Origin: JBBROS01 sp965199595 | Lineage (GTDB): Bacteria > Pseudomonadota > Alphaproteobacteria > Acetobacterales > Acetobacteraceae | Length of the DNA stretch: 64,000 nucleotides | Direction: 5' to 3' | Assembly (NCBI GenBank): GCA_965199595.1 | Contig: OZ241182.1 | Location: 1,860,001 to 1,924,000 of the forward strand | Shown: positions 1 through 8,037 of the stretch, piece after piece | Numbering within the stretch: position 1 is the stretch's first letter | How the letters are laid out: the number at the start of each line of letters is the position of its first letter | Notes under the pieces: generated by a model | Told to the model about the DNA's origin: nothing | What the model saw: the letters and a program-made list of their open reading frames with translations, nothing else | The model's database searches: none | Program-made: the position numbers and the translations under genes

Positions 1-2
1 GG

Positions 3-1043
3 GCCGGGTCGGTCGGGCTGGGAACGGCGGCGATGCTGGTGCAGCGGGGGCACGATGTCGCGCTGTGGGGCCGCTCGCTGCCCGCCGGGCCGGGGATGCT
101 GGAGGGTGCGGGTGCGGTGGCCGGGTCGCATCCCGTGCTGGCAGCTGCGGATGTGGAGGATGCCGTGCGCGGCGCGGCCGCGGTGGTGCTGACGGTGCCG
201 GGCTTCGGGCACAGGGCGGTGATCGATTCGATGGCGCCGCACCTGGTGCCGGGCCAGGTGGTGGTGATCAACTCGCACTGCTCGTTCAGCGGGCTGTATC
301 TGGCGCGCCAGGTGGCCGCCATGAAGGCGGGGGGCGTGCAGGTGGCAGCCTGGGGCACAACGGTGGTGACGGGGCGGCGCATTGGGCCGCTGGCGGTGAA
401 CGTGTCCAATATCCGCGCCAAGGTGGATGTCGCCGGGCTGCCGGCCGCCTATGGCCCGGCGGCCGCCGCGCTGTGCACCCGACTGTTTGGTGATCGCTTC
501 GTGCTGCGGGAGGACCTGGTGGCGATTTCGCTCAGCAACCTCAATCCGCAGAACCACCTGGCGATGGCGCTGTGCAACCTCACGCGGATCGAGCGGGGCG
601 AGGACTGGCCCAACTACTGGGGCGTGACCCCGGCAGTGGGGCGGCTGATGGAGGCGCTGGACCTGGAGCGGCTCGCGGTGGCGGCGGCCTATGGCGTGAC
701 GGTGCGCACCATCTTCGACCACTTCGCGCTGTCATTCGACGCAGCCCGCGCCTCCATCGGCGAGATGGCGGCCGAGGTGCAGGCGCGGGGCAATGGGCCG
801 CTGGGGCCGAAGTCGCTGGATACGCGGTACATCACCGAGGACGTGCCGTTCGGCCTGGTGCCAACCGAGATGCTGGCCCGGGCAGCCGGGGTGAAGGTGC
901 CGCTTCATTCCGGAGGCATCGACATGATGGGCGCATTGATGGGCCGGGATTTCCGCAACGAGAACGACTTGCTGCCGGCGCTGCGGCTCGCGGGCGCGGA
1001 CGTTGCGGCCATTCGTGCCGCCGTCACAGCGGCGGCGGGCTAG
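3..1043 (+). CDS. Opine (octopine/nopaline-type) dehydrogenase family protein, 5' end outside the window
   Basis: NAD(P)-dependent dehydrogenase of the octopine/nopaline dehydrogenase family, which reductively joins an amino acid to a 2-oxo acid or runs the reverse oxidation. The open frame continues upstream of the first ATG (base 33). The bases before it encode AGSVGLGTAA, the end of a GxGxxG Rossmann motif, so the true start lies before base 1. Downstream is the family's catalytic NPQNH motif (His near base 555), followed by the C-terminal opine-dehydrogenase domain with TRYITEDVPFGLV and a histidine in PLHSGGIDMM. The 3' end overlaps the convergent efflux gene by 20 bases. The substrate cannot be read from the sequence. 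Opine dehydrogenases also build metallophores, but no nicotianamine-synthase-like partner is visible. Confidence 0.8.
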   Translation, partial: AGSVGLGTAAMLVQRGHDVALWGRSLPAGPGMLEGAGAVAGSHPVLAAADVEDAVRGAAAVVLTVPGFGHRAVIDSMAPHLVPGQVVVINSHCSFSGLYLARQVAAMKAGGVQVAAWGTTVVTGRRIGPLAVNVSNIRAKVDVAGLPAAYGPAAAALCTRLFGDRFVLREDLVAISLSNLNPQNHLAMALCNLTRIERGEDWPNYWGVTPAVGRLMEALDLERLAVAAAYGVTVRTIFDHFALSFDAARASIGEMAAEVQARGNGPLGPKSLDTRYITEDVPFGLVPTEMLARAAGVKVPLHSGGIDMMGALMGRDFRNENDLLPALRLAGADVAAIRAAVTAAAG

Positions 1044-2574
1044 GGAACGACTCCCAGCCGCCGCCCAGGGCCTTATAGAGCGCAACCAGGTTCGTGGAGA
1101 CGGTGGCCGTGCTGTCGGCCTGCTGCTGCTCGGCGGCCAGCACGCTGCGCTGCGCCGTGAGCACCTCCAGGAAATCGGAGAGGCCCTGGCGGAAGCGGGC
1201 GGTGGCGAGGCCGAGGGCGCGCCGGGCCTGCCCGACCTGGGCCACCAGGCGGTCGCGCCGCTCCTGTTCGGCGCGGAAGGCGATCAGGGCGTTGTCCACA
1301 TCGTGGAAGGCGGCCAGCACCACGCGCTGGTAGTTGATGGCGGCTTCCTGCTGCTGGGCCTTGCGCAGTTCCAGCGTGCGGCGAAGGCGGCCCCCCTCGA
1401 AGATCGGGATCGACAGGCTTGGGCCGATACCGAACGTGCGGCTGCTGAGGCTGCCGACGTCCTTGAACTGCGTCGCTTGCAGCGCGAAGGATCCGGAGAG
1501 GGTGATCTTCGGGAAGAAATCCGCCTCCGCCTGGCCGATATCCGCGGTGGCGGCGTGCAGCTGCGCCTCGGCCTGGCGGATGTCGGGGCGGCGGCGCACC
1601 AGCTCGGATGGCACGCCGACCGGCACGCGGGGCGGCACGGGCGGCACCGGCGTCGGCGGCGACAGCTCGGCCGACAGCGCGCCGGGCGGGGCGCCGAGCA
1701 GCAGCGAGATGGCATTGACGGCCTGCGCCTCGGATTGCTGCAGTTGCGGCAGGGTCGCGGCGGTGGATTCCTGCTGGGCGCGGGCATTGGCGACGTCGAG
1801 GTCGGTCGCGAGGCCACCGCGGGCGCGTTCCTCGGTGATGTGGACGCTTTCCGCGGCGGTGGCGAGGTTGGAGCGGGTGATGCGGATCAGCTCCTGCGTG
1901 CCGCGCAGCTGCACGTAGTCGCGGGCCAGCTCGGAGAGGCTGGTGACCAGGGTCTGGCGCCTGGCTTCGGTCGAGGCATCGACGCTGGCATCCGCACTCT
2001 CGACAGCCCGGCGGACCCGGCCCCACAGGTCCAGCTCCCAGCTGGCATCGAAGCCACCCTGGAACAGGTCGAAGGCCGGGATCTTGGAAGAGTTGGCAAA
2101 GCCGCCCTGGATGCCGCCCAGCCCGTTATTCCCGGCAGCGGCGGTGCCGGTGCCGCCTGCTGCACCCCCGGCTCCGCCGCCAATGAGGCTGATGGCGCCC
2201 TTGTTGCTCGGCTTCTCGCGCGTGTAGCTGGCGTTGCCGTTCACCATCGGGAACAGGTCAGCCGCGGTGATGCCGCGCTGGGCCCGCGCCTCGGCCAGGC
2301 GCAGGGCGGCGGTGCGGACATCCAGGTTGGCGCCCGCGACCCGGCGCATCAGCCCGGTCAGCACCGGGTCGTTGAACACGGCCCACCAATCGGGGTCGAC
2401 GGGCTCCGCAACCGGCAGGCTCGCCAGGCTCGGCGCCGCCGCTGGCGTGGCACGGAACCAGCTGGCGGGCGACCAGGGGCTGGGCTGCTCGAAGTTCGGC
2501 CCGACGGTGCAGGCGGGAAGCAGGACGGTCAGCAGCAAGGCGGAGACAGCCCGGCCGGGCAGGTCAGTGGCCAC
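1024..2574 (-). CDS. RND/EmrAB-type efflux outer-membrane lipoprotein, NodT family
   Basis: Outer-membrane channel (TolC/OprM/NodT type) completing a tripartite drug efflux system with the two genes upstream of it. I place the start at a GTG (2574) that overlaps the stop of the pump gene. The product is then 516 residues and begins with a lipoprotein signal (hydrophobic SALLLTVLLPAC, lipobox cysteine followed by TVGPNF), the usual NodT N-terminus. Two repeats of the outer-membrane efflux domain follow, with long helical stretches such as VDWALS-like coiled regions and the conserved ERR(P)DI motif, here VRRRPDIRQAEAQL. A longer reading starting at 2733 would sit inside the pump gene and is not credible. 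It is the last gene of a three-gene operon. Confidence 0.88.
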   Translation of the reverse strand: MATDLPGRAVSALLLTVLLPACTVGPNFEQPSPWSPASWFRATPAAAPSLASLPVAEPVDPDWWAVFNDPVLTGLMRRVAGANLDVRTAALRLAEARAQRGITAADLFPMVNGNASYTREKPSNKGAISLIGGGAGGAAGGTGTAAAGNNGLGGIQGGFANSSKIPAFDLFQGGFDASWELDLWGRVRRAVESADASVDASTEARRQTLVTSLSELARDYVQLRGTQELIRITRSNLATAAESVHITEERARGGLATDLDVANARAQQESTAATLPQLQQSEAQAVNAISLLLGAPPGALSAELSPPTPVPPVPPRVPVGVPSELVRRRPDIRQAEAQLHAATADIGQAEADFFPKITLSGSFALQATQFKDVGSLSSRTFGIGPSLSIPIFEGGRLRRTLELRKAQQQEAAINYQRVVLAAFHDVDNALIAFRAEQERRDRLVAQVGQARRALGLATARFRQGLSDFLEVLTAQRSVLAAEQQQADSTATVSTNLVALYKALGGGWESFPSPPPL

Positions 2575-4096
2575 CAGCGGGGGCTCCCTTGGGGATGTTC
2601 GGCAGGAAGAAGGCCAGCGGCACGATCGCCAGGGCCACGAAGGTGAGGATGGTGAAGACGTCGAGATAGCTGAGGATCGAGGCCTGCCGCTGCACCGCCG
2701 CGGCGATGGGCCCGAGCGGGACGCCGAAGCCATAGCCGTTGTAGGGCGTGACGTGCTCGGCCAGGCGGGCGTGATGGAACTGCCCGCGCCAGGCCAGCGC
2801 CGTGGTGACGATGGAGACGCCGAACGAGCCGCCGAGATTGCGCATCAGGTTGATGATGGCGCTCGCATCGTTGTTCTGCGCTGGCGGCACACCCTGGAAC
2901 TGCACCGCGGAGAGCGGGATGAAGATGAACGGCATCCAGATCACCTGGATCACGCGCGACAGCGAGATGTTGTAGAACGACGCGTTCAGGTTGAGGCCCG
3001 AGGAGTAGTGCAGCGCCCCCGCCGTGCCGCACATGGCCATGACGATCAGGTATTTCGGCTGCACCAGCCGCCCGGTGATCAACCCGGCCATGGGCATGAA
3101 GAACAAGGTGATGGCGCCGCCCGCACCCAGCGTCAGGCCGGCGGTGGTTGCGTTGTAGCCCAGCAGCTCCTGCGTCAGCTGCGGCAGCAGCTGCGTGGTG
3201 GAGACGATCATGAAGCCGAAGGCGAACATCACCACGTTGCTGATGGCGAAGGCCGGGACCTTCAGCAGGCGCAGGTTCACGATGGGCTGGTCCACCCATA
3301 GCTCCCAGATGACCAGCGAGATCAGCGACACGCCGCTGGCGAGCGCGAAACCGGTGATGAAGGTGGAGCTGAAGCCATCGTCGCGCTCGAACCGGTCCAG
3401 CACCACCTGCAGGCAGCCGAAGCCGATGGCGACCAGGATGAAGCCGACGTAGTCGACCTTCACGCCCCTGGCGATCCGCTCCTCACGTTCCTTCACGACC
3501 AGCGGCGAGTCATGCACGAACATCCAGGTGAGCACGAGCGAGATGAGGCCGACCGGCAGGTTGATCAGGAACACCCAGTGCCAGGAGAACGTGTCGGTCA
3601 GGTAGCCGCCCAGCACCGGGCCGATGGCCGGCGCCGTCACCACGGTGAAACCATACAGCGAGAAGGCCAGCGCCCGCTGCTTGGGCGTGAAGCTGTCGGC
3701 GAAGATCGATTGTTCGGTCGGTGCCAGCCCGCCGCCGCCAATGCCCTGGAACACCCGGAACAGCAGCATCATCGGCAAGGACGTGGCCAGGCCGCACGCG
3801 ACGGAGGACACCGTGAACAGCGCCACGCAGCCCATGTAGAACCGTTTGCGGCCAAGGACGTTCGAGAGCCAGCCGCTGATCGGCAGTATGATGGCGTTGC
3901 TCACCAGGTAGCTGGTGATGATGTAGGTGCTCTCGTCCTGCCCCGCCGCCAGCGAGCCTGCGATGTGCCGCAGCGCGACGTTGGCGATGGTGGTGTCCAG
4001 CACCTCCATGAAGGTGGCGATGGACACGACCACCGCCAGCAGCCAGGGCGAGTTCGGCCCGGCGGCGGACCGCGGAAGCTCCGGATTTTCGGCCAT
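2564..4096 (-). CDS. emrB: DHA2-family multidrug efflux MFS transporter (EmrB-like)
   Basis: Inner-membrane proton-driven drug exporter of the DHA2 (14 transmembrane segment) group, working with the HlyD/EmrA adaptor encoded immediately upstream. The 510-residue length is typical of EmrB. The N-terminal region has the family motif DTTIANVALRHIAGS near residue 34 and then the MFS loop motif GRKRFY. The central stretch GIGGGGLAPTEQSIFADSF and many hydrophobic segments follow. The ATG directly abuts the adaptor's stop codon, and the 3' end overlaps the channel gene by 11 bases, so the three genes are translationally coupled. The substrate range is not deducible. Confidence 0.92.
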   Translation of the reverse strand: MAENPELPRSAAGPNSPWLLAVVVSIATFMEVLDTTIANVALRHIAGSLAAGQDESTYIITSYLVSNAIILPISGWLSNVLGRKRFYMGCVALFTVSSVACGLATSLPMMLLFRVFQGIGGGGLAPTEQSIFADSFTPKQRALAFSLYGFTVVTAPAIGPVLGGYLTDTFSWHWVFLINLPVGLISLVLTWMFVHDSPLVVKEREERIARGVKVDYVGFILVAIGFGCLQVVLDRFERDDGFSSTFITGFALASGVSLISLVIWELWVDQPIVNLRLLKVPAFAISNVVMFAFGFMIVSTTQLLPQLTQELLGYNATTAGLTLGAGGAITLFFMPMAGLITGRLVQPKYLIVMAMCGTAGALHYSSGLNLNASFYNISLSRVIQVIWMPFIFIPLSAVQFQGVPPAQNNDASAIINLMRNLGGSFGVSIVTTALAWRGQFHHARLAEHVTPYNGYGFGVPLGPIAAAVQRQASILSYLDVFTILTFVALAIVPLAFFLPNIPKGAPAGGH

Positions 4097-5356
4097 TCAG
4101 CGAACGGTGACGCGCGGAGAAACCGACAGGCCGGGTGCGAGGCGGCATCCCTCGGGCTTGCGGTCGAACACGATCTTCACCGGCACGCGCTGCACCACCT
4201 TCACGTAGTTGCCGGTGGCGTTCTCCGCCGGAAGGCTGCTGAACACGGCGCCGGTGCCCGACTGGAAGCTCTGGACATGCGCTTCGATGTCCGAATCGGG
4301 GCATGCATCCACCTCGACGCGAACGGCCTGGCCGACCTTCATGGCGGCAAGCTGGGTCTCCTTGAAGTTCGCCGTGACCCAGACATCGTCCGGCACGATG
4401 GCGAGCAGGGCCTGGCCGGGGTTGGCATAATTGCCGAGTTCGGCGGTGCGCCGGGTCACGCGGCCGTCCTGGGGTGCCTTGATGGTGGTGTAGGCGAGTT
4501 GCAGCTCGGCGTTGGCGATGTTGGCGTCGGCGGCCTGCAGGTTGGCGTCGCTGGCCTCGATCATGGCTTTCTGCGCCTCGACCTGCGCGCGGGCGCCCTG
4601 CACGGCCTGCTTGCTGGCATCCAGGCGGGCGGCGGCCGACTTGGTCTGCGCGGAGGTGGTGTCCAGCTGTTGCCGGGTGATGGCCTTGGGGTCGATCGAG
4701 CGATAGCGGTTGAGATCGGTCTGCTGCTGCACCAGGTCCGCTTCGGCCACCCGCACCTGCGCCATGGCCTGGTCCACGTTGGCCTGCTGCTGCAGCAGCC
4801 CGGCCTTCGCCTGGTCCACCTGTGCTGCCGCCTGCGCCCGCTGGGACTGGGCGGTGGCGAGCTTCACCTGGTAGTCCCGCGGGTCGATCTGCAGCAGCGG
4901 CGCATCCTTCTTGACCATCTGGTTGTCCTCGATGGCCAGGCTGACGATGCGGCCAGCGACCTGTGCCGAGACCTGCGACATGTGGCCGTCGATGAACGCG
5001 TCGTCGGTGTTTTCGTAATGCCGGGCGTGCAGCCAGTACAGCACGCCGGCGATGATCAGCACGGCGAGGATGCTCAGGCCGATCAGCCAGTACAGCGCCT
5101 TCTTCCACCGCGGCATCGGCGGCTTGGTGGCCTTGTCCTTGCCGTCTACCTTGCCCTTGTCGTCGGAGTTGTCCTCGTCAGCATCCCTCGGCTTCTTGTC
5201 CGCAGGCGCGTCGCGCTGCACCGGCTGGTCGGCGCGGGCATGGGCCTGGCCGAGCTGTGCCGGGGCGATGTCTCCGGGCAGGGTGGCCGAATATCCCCAG
5301 CTCTGCCCGGGTTGCGGGCGAACACGTCGGTAGCGGGACCGGAGGTCACCGTCCAT
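4097..5356 (-). CDS. emrA: HlyD/EmrA-family periplasmic adaptor (membrane fusion protein)
   Basis: Membrane-fusion subunit linking the EmrB-like pump to the outer-membrane channel. From the ATG at 5356 it is 419 residues. A transmembrane anchor lies at about 86-108 (LYWLIGLSILAVLIIAGVLYW), followed by the biotinyl-lipoyl-like segment HMSQVSAQVAGRIVSL. A long alpha-helical hairpin rich in Gln and Ala comes next, then a second lipoyl half (TTIKAPQDGRVTRR), and then beta-barrel elements. The roughly 85 residues before the anchor are unusually long, charged and Asp/Lys-rich for EmrA. A TTG three codons upstream, or an internal ATG near 5116 just before the anchor, could also be the start. First gene of the efflux operon. 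Confidence 0.88.
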   Translation of the reverse strand: MDGDLRSRYRRVRPQPGQSWGYSATLPGDIAPAQLGQAHARADQPVQRDAPADKKPRDADEDNSDDKGKVDGKDKATKPPMPRWKKALYWLIGLSILAVLIIAGVLYWLHARHYENTDDAFIDGHMSQVSAQVAGRIVSLAIEDNQMVKKDAPLLQIDPRDYQVKLATAQSQRAQAAAQVDQAKAGLLQQQANVDQAMAQVRVAEADLVQQQTDLNRYRSIDPKAITRQQLDTTSAQTKSAAARLDASKQAVQGARAQVEAQKAMIEASDANLQAADANIANAELQLAYTTIKAPQDGRVTRRTAELGNYANPGQALLAIVPDDVWVTANFKETQLAAMKVGQAVRVEVDACPDSDIEAHVQSFQSGTGAVFSSLPAENATGNYVKVVQRVPVKIVFDRKPEGCRLAPGLSVSPRVTVR

Positions 5357-5420
5357 ATCGAGCAATCCAGCATGAAGCGGGCCGAGATAGGCCGCGCCGG
5401 ACGGTGCTTACGACAAGAAC

Positions 5421-5432
5421 GAACGATCGTTC
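5421..5432. promoter_or_regulatory. 12-bp perfect palindrome upstream of the efflux operon, probable repressor operator
   Basis: GAACGATCGTTC reads identically on both strands and lies 65 bases upstream of the emrA start, in the only sizeable non-coding stretch (5357-5621) before the operon. TetR-family repressors that control multidrug pumps bind short palindromes of this kind. No regulator gene is present next to the operon in this window, so the cognate protein is unknown. The site assignment is inference from symmetry and position. Confidence 0.5.
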
Positions 5433-5621
5433 CAGAGATTTCTGCACGACCCGGCTTGCTGCACGGATTTGTGAGCGCGTGCCAGAGCCGGGCCCGTCAG
5501 GCTCAGGTGAGCATCGGCGTGAACCCGGGGTTCCGCTTCGGCGAGGTCCGAAGTTTCGGCGATGTCAGGTCGACGGCACCTTGGTGAGGTGGCGGATGGC
5601 CAGCATGGCTCGACGCGGCGA

Positions 5622-6392
5622 TCAGGGGTCGGCGAGTTCGACCATCAGCGGCACGTGGTCCGAAGGCTGCTCCATGGCACGCTCGTTGCGGTCGGGCGTG
5701 GCGCTGAGCAGGCGCTCGGCCAGGCCAGGCGAGAGCAGCGCATGATCGATCCGCAACCCGGCATCGCGGCGGAAGGCACCGGCCTGATAGTCCCAGAAGG
5801 TCCACACCTTGCCGTTCGGCTTCAGGGCGCGCACCGCATCGGTCATGCCGTGCCACAGCATGGTGCGGTAGGCGGCGCGGGTTTCCGGGCGCACCGCCGC
5901 GTCGCTGGGCGAGAGGGTGCCGGGGAAGTAGTCCTCGTCGGTCGGCGCCACGTTGTAGTCGCCGGCGAAGATGCAAGGAGTGTCGTCATCCAGCAACGTG
6001 CGGGCGCGGTCCGCCAGCAGGTGCAGCCAGTTCAGCTTGTAGGCGTAGCCGGCATCGCCGCCGGAATTGCCGTTGGGCAGATACAGGTTGCCGATGCTGA
6101 TGCCCTTGGCCATCACCTCGATGTACCGCGCCTGGGCGTCATCGGGCGGCAGGCCGGGCAGGGCGCGATGGGTCACGGTCACCGGGATACGCGCGAGGAC
6201 CGCGACACCGTTATAGCTCTTCTGGCCGACGACATGCGCGGTGTAGCCGGGGAAGGCGAGACCGGGAAACTGCGGCTCCTCGCACTTGATCTCCTGCAGC
6301 AGCAGCAGGTCCGGCTGGTTGCGCTCCAGCCAGTTGGCGACGTGGCGCTCCCGCTGGCGAATGGAGTTGACGTTCCAGGTGGCGATCTTCAC
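5622..6392 (-). CDS. xthA: Exodeoxyribonuclease III (AP endonuclease, ExoIII family)
   Basis: Base-excision-repair nuclease that cleaves DNA 5' of abasic sites and removes 3' blocking groups. From the GTG at 6392 the protein is 256 residues, the normal ExoIII length. It opens with KIATWNVNSIRQR (conserved Asn) and carries LLLLQEIKCE (metal-binding Glu), GNLYLPNGN, AGDYNVAPTDEDY (conserved Asp and Asn) and the C-terminal SDHVPLMVEL (catalytic Asp-His pair). A longer frame extends upstream, but that part covers the Fe-S carrier gene in another frame and shows no homology. It starts 8 bases after the stop of that gene and is probably co-transcribed with it. Confidence 0.93.
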   Translation of the reverse strand: MKIATWNVNSIRQRERHVANWLERNQPDLLLLQEIKCEEPQFPGLAFPGYTAHVVGQKSYNGVAVLARIPVTVTHRALPGLPPDDAQARYIEVMAKGISIGNLYLPNGNSGGDAGYAYKLNWLHLLADRARTLLDDDTPCIFAGDYNVAPTDEDYFPGTLSPSDAAVRPETRAAYRTMLWHGMTDAVRALKPNGKVWTFWDYQAGAFRRDAGLRIDHALLSPGLAERLLSATPDRNERAMEQPSDHVPLMVELADP

Positions 6393-6400
6393 CCGCGGTG

Positions 6401-6730
6401 TCAGTCCACCGAGAAGCTGGTTCCGCATCCGCAGGCGGAGGTGGCGTTCGGGTTCTTGATGGTGAAGTGGGCGCCCATGAGTGCGTCCGTGTAGTCCAGC
6501 ATGGAGCCGCCGAGCAGGTCCATGCTGGCCGGGTCGACCAGCACGCGGGCGGCGCCCTGTTCCACCACCAGGTCGTCGGGCTGGGCGGTCTCGTCCAGCT
6601 CGAACTTGTACTGGAACCCGCTGCACCCCCCGGCCAGCACGGCGACGCGCAGGGCGGCCGGGTGCGGTTGGGCGGAAACGATCTCGGCCACGCGTGCGGC
6701 GGCCCGGTCGGAGACGGTGAAGCTGCTCAT
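6401..6730 (-). CDS. erpA: A-type iron-sulfur carrier (ErpA/IscA/HesB family)
   Basis: Small carrier that receives Fe-S clusters from the assembly scaffold and hands them to apoproteins. From ATG 6730 it is 109 residues with the three invariant cysteines of the family: Cys36 in LAGGCSGFQY, and Cys100 and Cys102 in the C-terminal ACGCGTSF. An upstream ATG at 6787 would add 19 residues without family similarity, so I prefer 6730. The gene is followed closely by xthA and is divergent from dgt. Whether it is ErpA or another A-type member cannot be settled from sequence alone. Confidence 0.9.
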   Translation of the reverse strand: MSSFTVSDRAAARVAEIVSAQPHPAALRVAVLAGGCSGFQYKFELDETAQPDDLVVEQGAARVLVDPASMDLLGGSMLDYTDALMGAHFTIKNPNATSACGCGTSFSVD

Positions 6731-6765
6731 GCCGCATACATAGCGTGCCCGGTGCCGGGATTGAA

Positions 6766-6799
6766 GGGCGACATCGATGGGCGACATTGATTAGCGACA
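6766..6799. repeat. Short direct repeats in the erpA-dgt divergent promoter region
   Basis: GGGCGACAT occurs at 6766-6774 and again at 6779-6787, followed by AGCGACA at 6793-6799, giving a 13-14 base period. The repeats sit between the divergent erpA and dgt start codons, where regulators of either gene would bind. No known binding-site consensus is matched. Confidence 0.45.
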
Positions 6800-6819
6800 G
6801 CGGGGGGAGGGCGCGCTAC

Positions 6820-7977
6820 ATGCCCGGCATGGACCACGCCCCCTATGCCGTGCGGCCCGAAACGTCGCGCGGGCGGCTGTTTCCGGAGCCGGACTCGCCG
6901 GATCGCGGCCCCTGGCAGCGCGACCGGGACCGGGTGATCCACAGCAGCGCCTTCCGCAAGCTGCAGTATAAGACCCAGGTGTTCGTGAACCATGAGGGTG
7001 ACTATTACCGCACCCGGCTAACCCACAGCCTGGAGGTGTCGCAGGTCGCCCGCTCCATTGCCCGGCAGCTGCGGCTGGACGAGGACCTCACGGAGGCCTT
7101 GGCCTTGGCGCATGATCTGGGCCATCCGCCCTTCGGCCATGCGGGCGAGGTGGCGTTGAACGTCAAGACCAAGCCCTATGGCGGCTTCGACCACAACGCG
7201 CAGAGCCTGCGCATCGTCACCCGGCTCGAGAGCCGTTACGCCGATTTCGACGGGCTGAACCTGACCTGGGAGACGCTGGAAGGGCTGGCCAAGCATAATG
7301 GCCCGTTGCTGGATCCGCCGGCCTATATCGCCGAGTATGACGCGCTGCACGGCCTGGAGCTTGGAACCTATGCTTCGATGGAGGCGCAGGTGGCGGCCAT
7401 GTCGGACGATATCGCGTATCACAGCCACGACCTGGATGACGGGATGCGGGCCGGGCTGTTCGTGCCGGAGGACATCGCGCATCTGCCGGTGGTGGGTGCG
7501 GCGCTGCAGCAGGCGCGCCGGGCCAGCTTCGACATGCCGCCGCCCCGGCTGCGGCACGAGACGATCCGGCGGGTGATCCACGCCTTCGCCACGGACCTGG
7601 TGGCGGAGACCACGCGGCGGGTGGCCGAAGCGGCGCCGGACAGCGCCGATGCGGTGCGCCGGGCCAGCCAGGCGATGGTGGCCTACAGCCCGGCGATGGC
7701 GGAGGCCAACCGCGCCATCAAGGCCTTCCTGCGCACCCGCATGTACCGGCACTGGCGGGTGAACCGCATGACGGCGAAGGCGCAGCGGGTGACGGAGACC
7801 CTGTTTCAGCTGCTGCACGAGGACACGACGATGCTGCCGGATGGCTGGCGCGCCATGGCCGGGCAGGGCGACCCGGCCCATGCCGCGCTGATCGTGACCG
7901 ACTACGTGGCCGGCATGACGGACCGGTTCGCGCTGGAGGAGTGGCGGCGGCTCACCGACCCCGGGTATCGCGGCTGA
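6820..7977 (+). CDS. dgt: Deoxyguanosinetriphosphate triphosphohydrolase (dGTPase)-like HD protein
   Basis: HD-superfamily enzyme that hydrolyses dNTPs (classically dGTP) to deoxynucleoside and triphosphate, trimming nucleotide pools. I start at ATG 6820, which follows a GGGGGGAGG ribosome-binding site by 9 bases. The product is 385 residues. Metal-binding HD residues are visible: His69 in RTRLTHSLEV, His98-Asp99 in LAHDLGHPPFGHAGE, and a later Asp in MSDDIAYHSHDLDDG. The N-terminal SSAFRKLQYKTQVF is typical of the alphaproteobacterial Dgt group. It sits immediately upstream of argS, a neighbourhood common in this class. Confidence 0.93.
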   Translation: MPGMDHAPYAVRPETSRGRLFPEPDSPDRGPWQRDRDRVIHSSAFRKLQYKTQVFVNHEGDYYRTRLTHSLEVSQVARSIARQLRLDEDLTEALALAHDLGHPPFGHAGEVALNVKTKPYGGFDHNAQSLRIVTRLESRYADFDGLNLTWETLEGLAKHNGPLLDPPAYIAEYDALHGLELGTYASMEAQVAAMSDDIAYHSHDLDDGMRAGLFVPEDIAHLPVVGAALQQARRASFDMPPPRLRHETIRRVIHAFATDLVAETTRRVAEAAPDSADAVRRASQAMVAYSPAMAEANRAIKAFLRTRMYRHWRVNRMTAKAQRVTETLFQLLHEDTTMLPDGWRAMAGQGDPAHAALIVTDYVAGMTDRFALEEWRRLTDPGYRG

Positions 7978-8037
7978 CCCTTCCGGTAAAGTCGGCAACA
8001 TGCTTCTAAGCCACGACAGCGGCGCCGAGGAACAGCG

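Noticed and set aside
1..1043. Metallophore (staphylopine-type) biosynthesis locus, suggested by the opine dehydrogenase and the distant Zur-like importer
   Set aside because: No nicotianamine-synthase-like gene is visible, and the two loci are more than 53 kb apart.
1003..2646. Plus-strand 547-codon frame opposite the outer-membrane channel gene
   Set aside because: No recognisable domain, skewed composition, no ribosome-binding site; the opposite strand encodes a clear NodT-family protein.
3510..5108. Minus-strand 532-codon frame spanning the adaptor and pump genes
   Set aside because: It is a shifted frame across two well-supported genes with Arg/Gly/His-rich translation.
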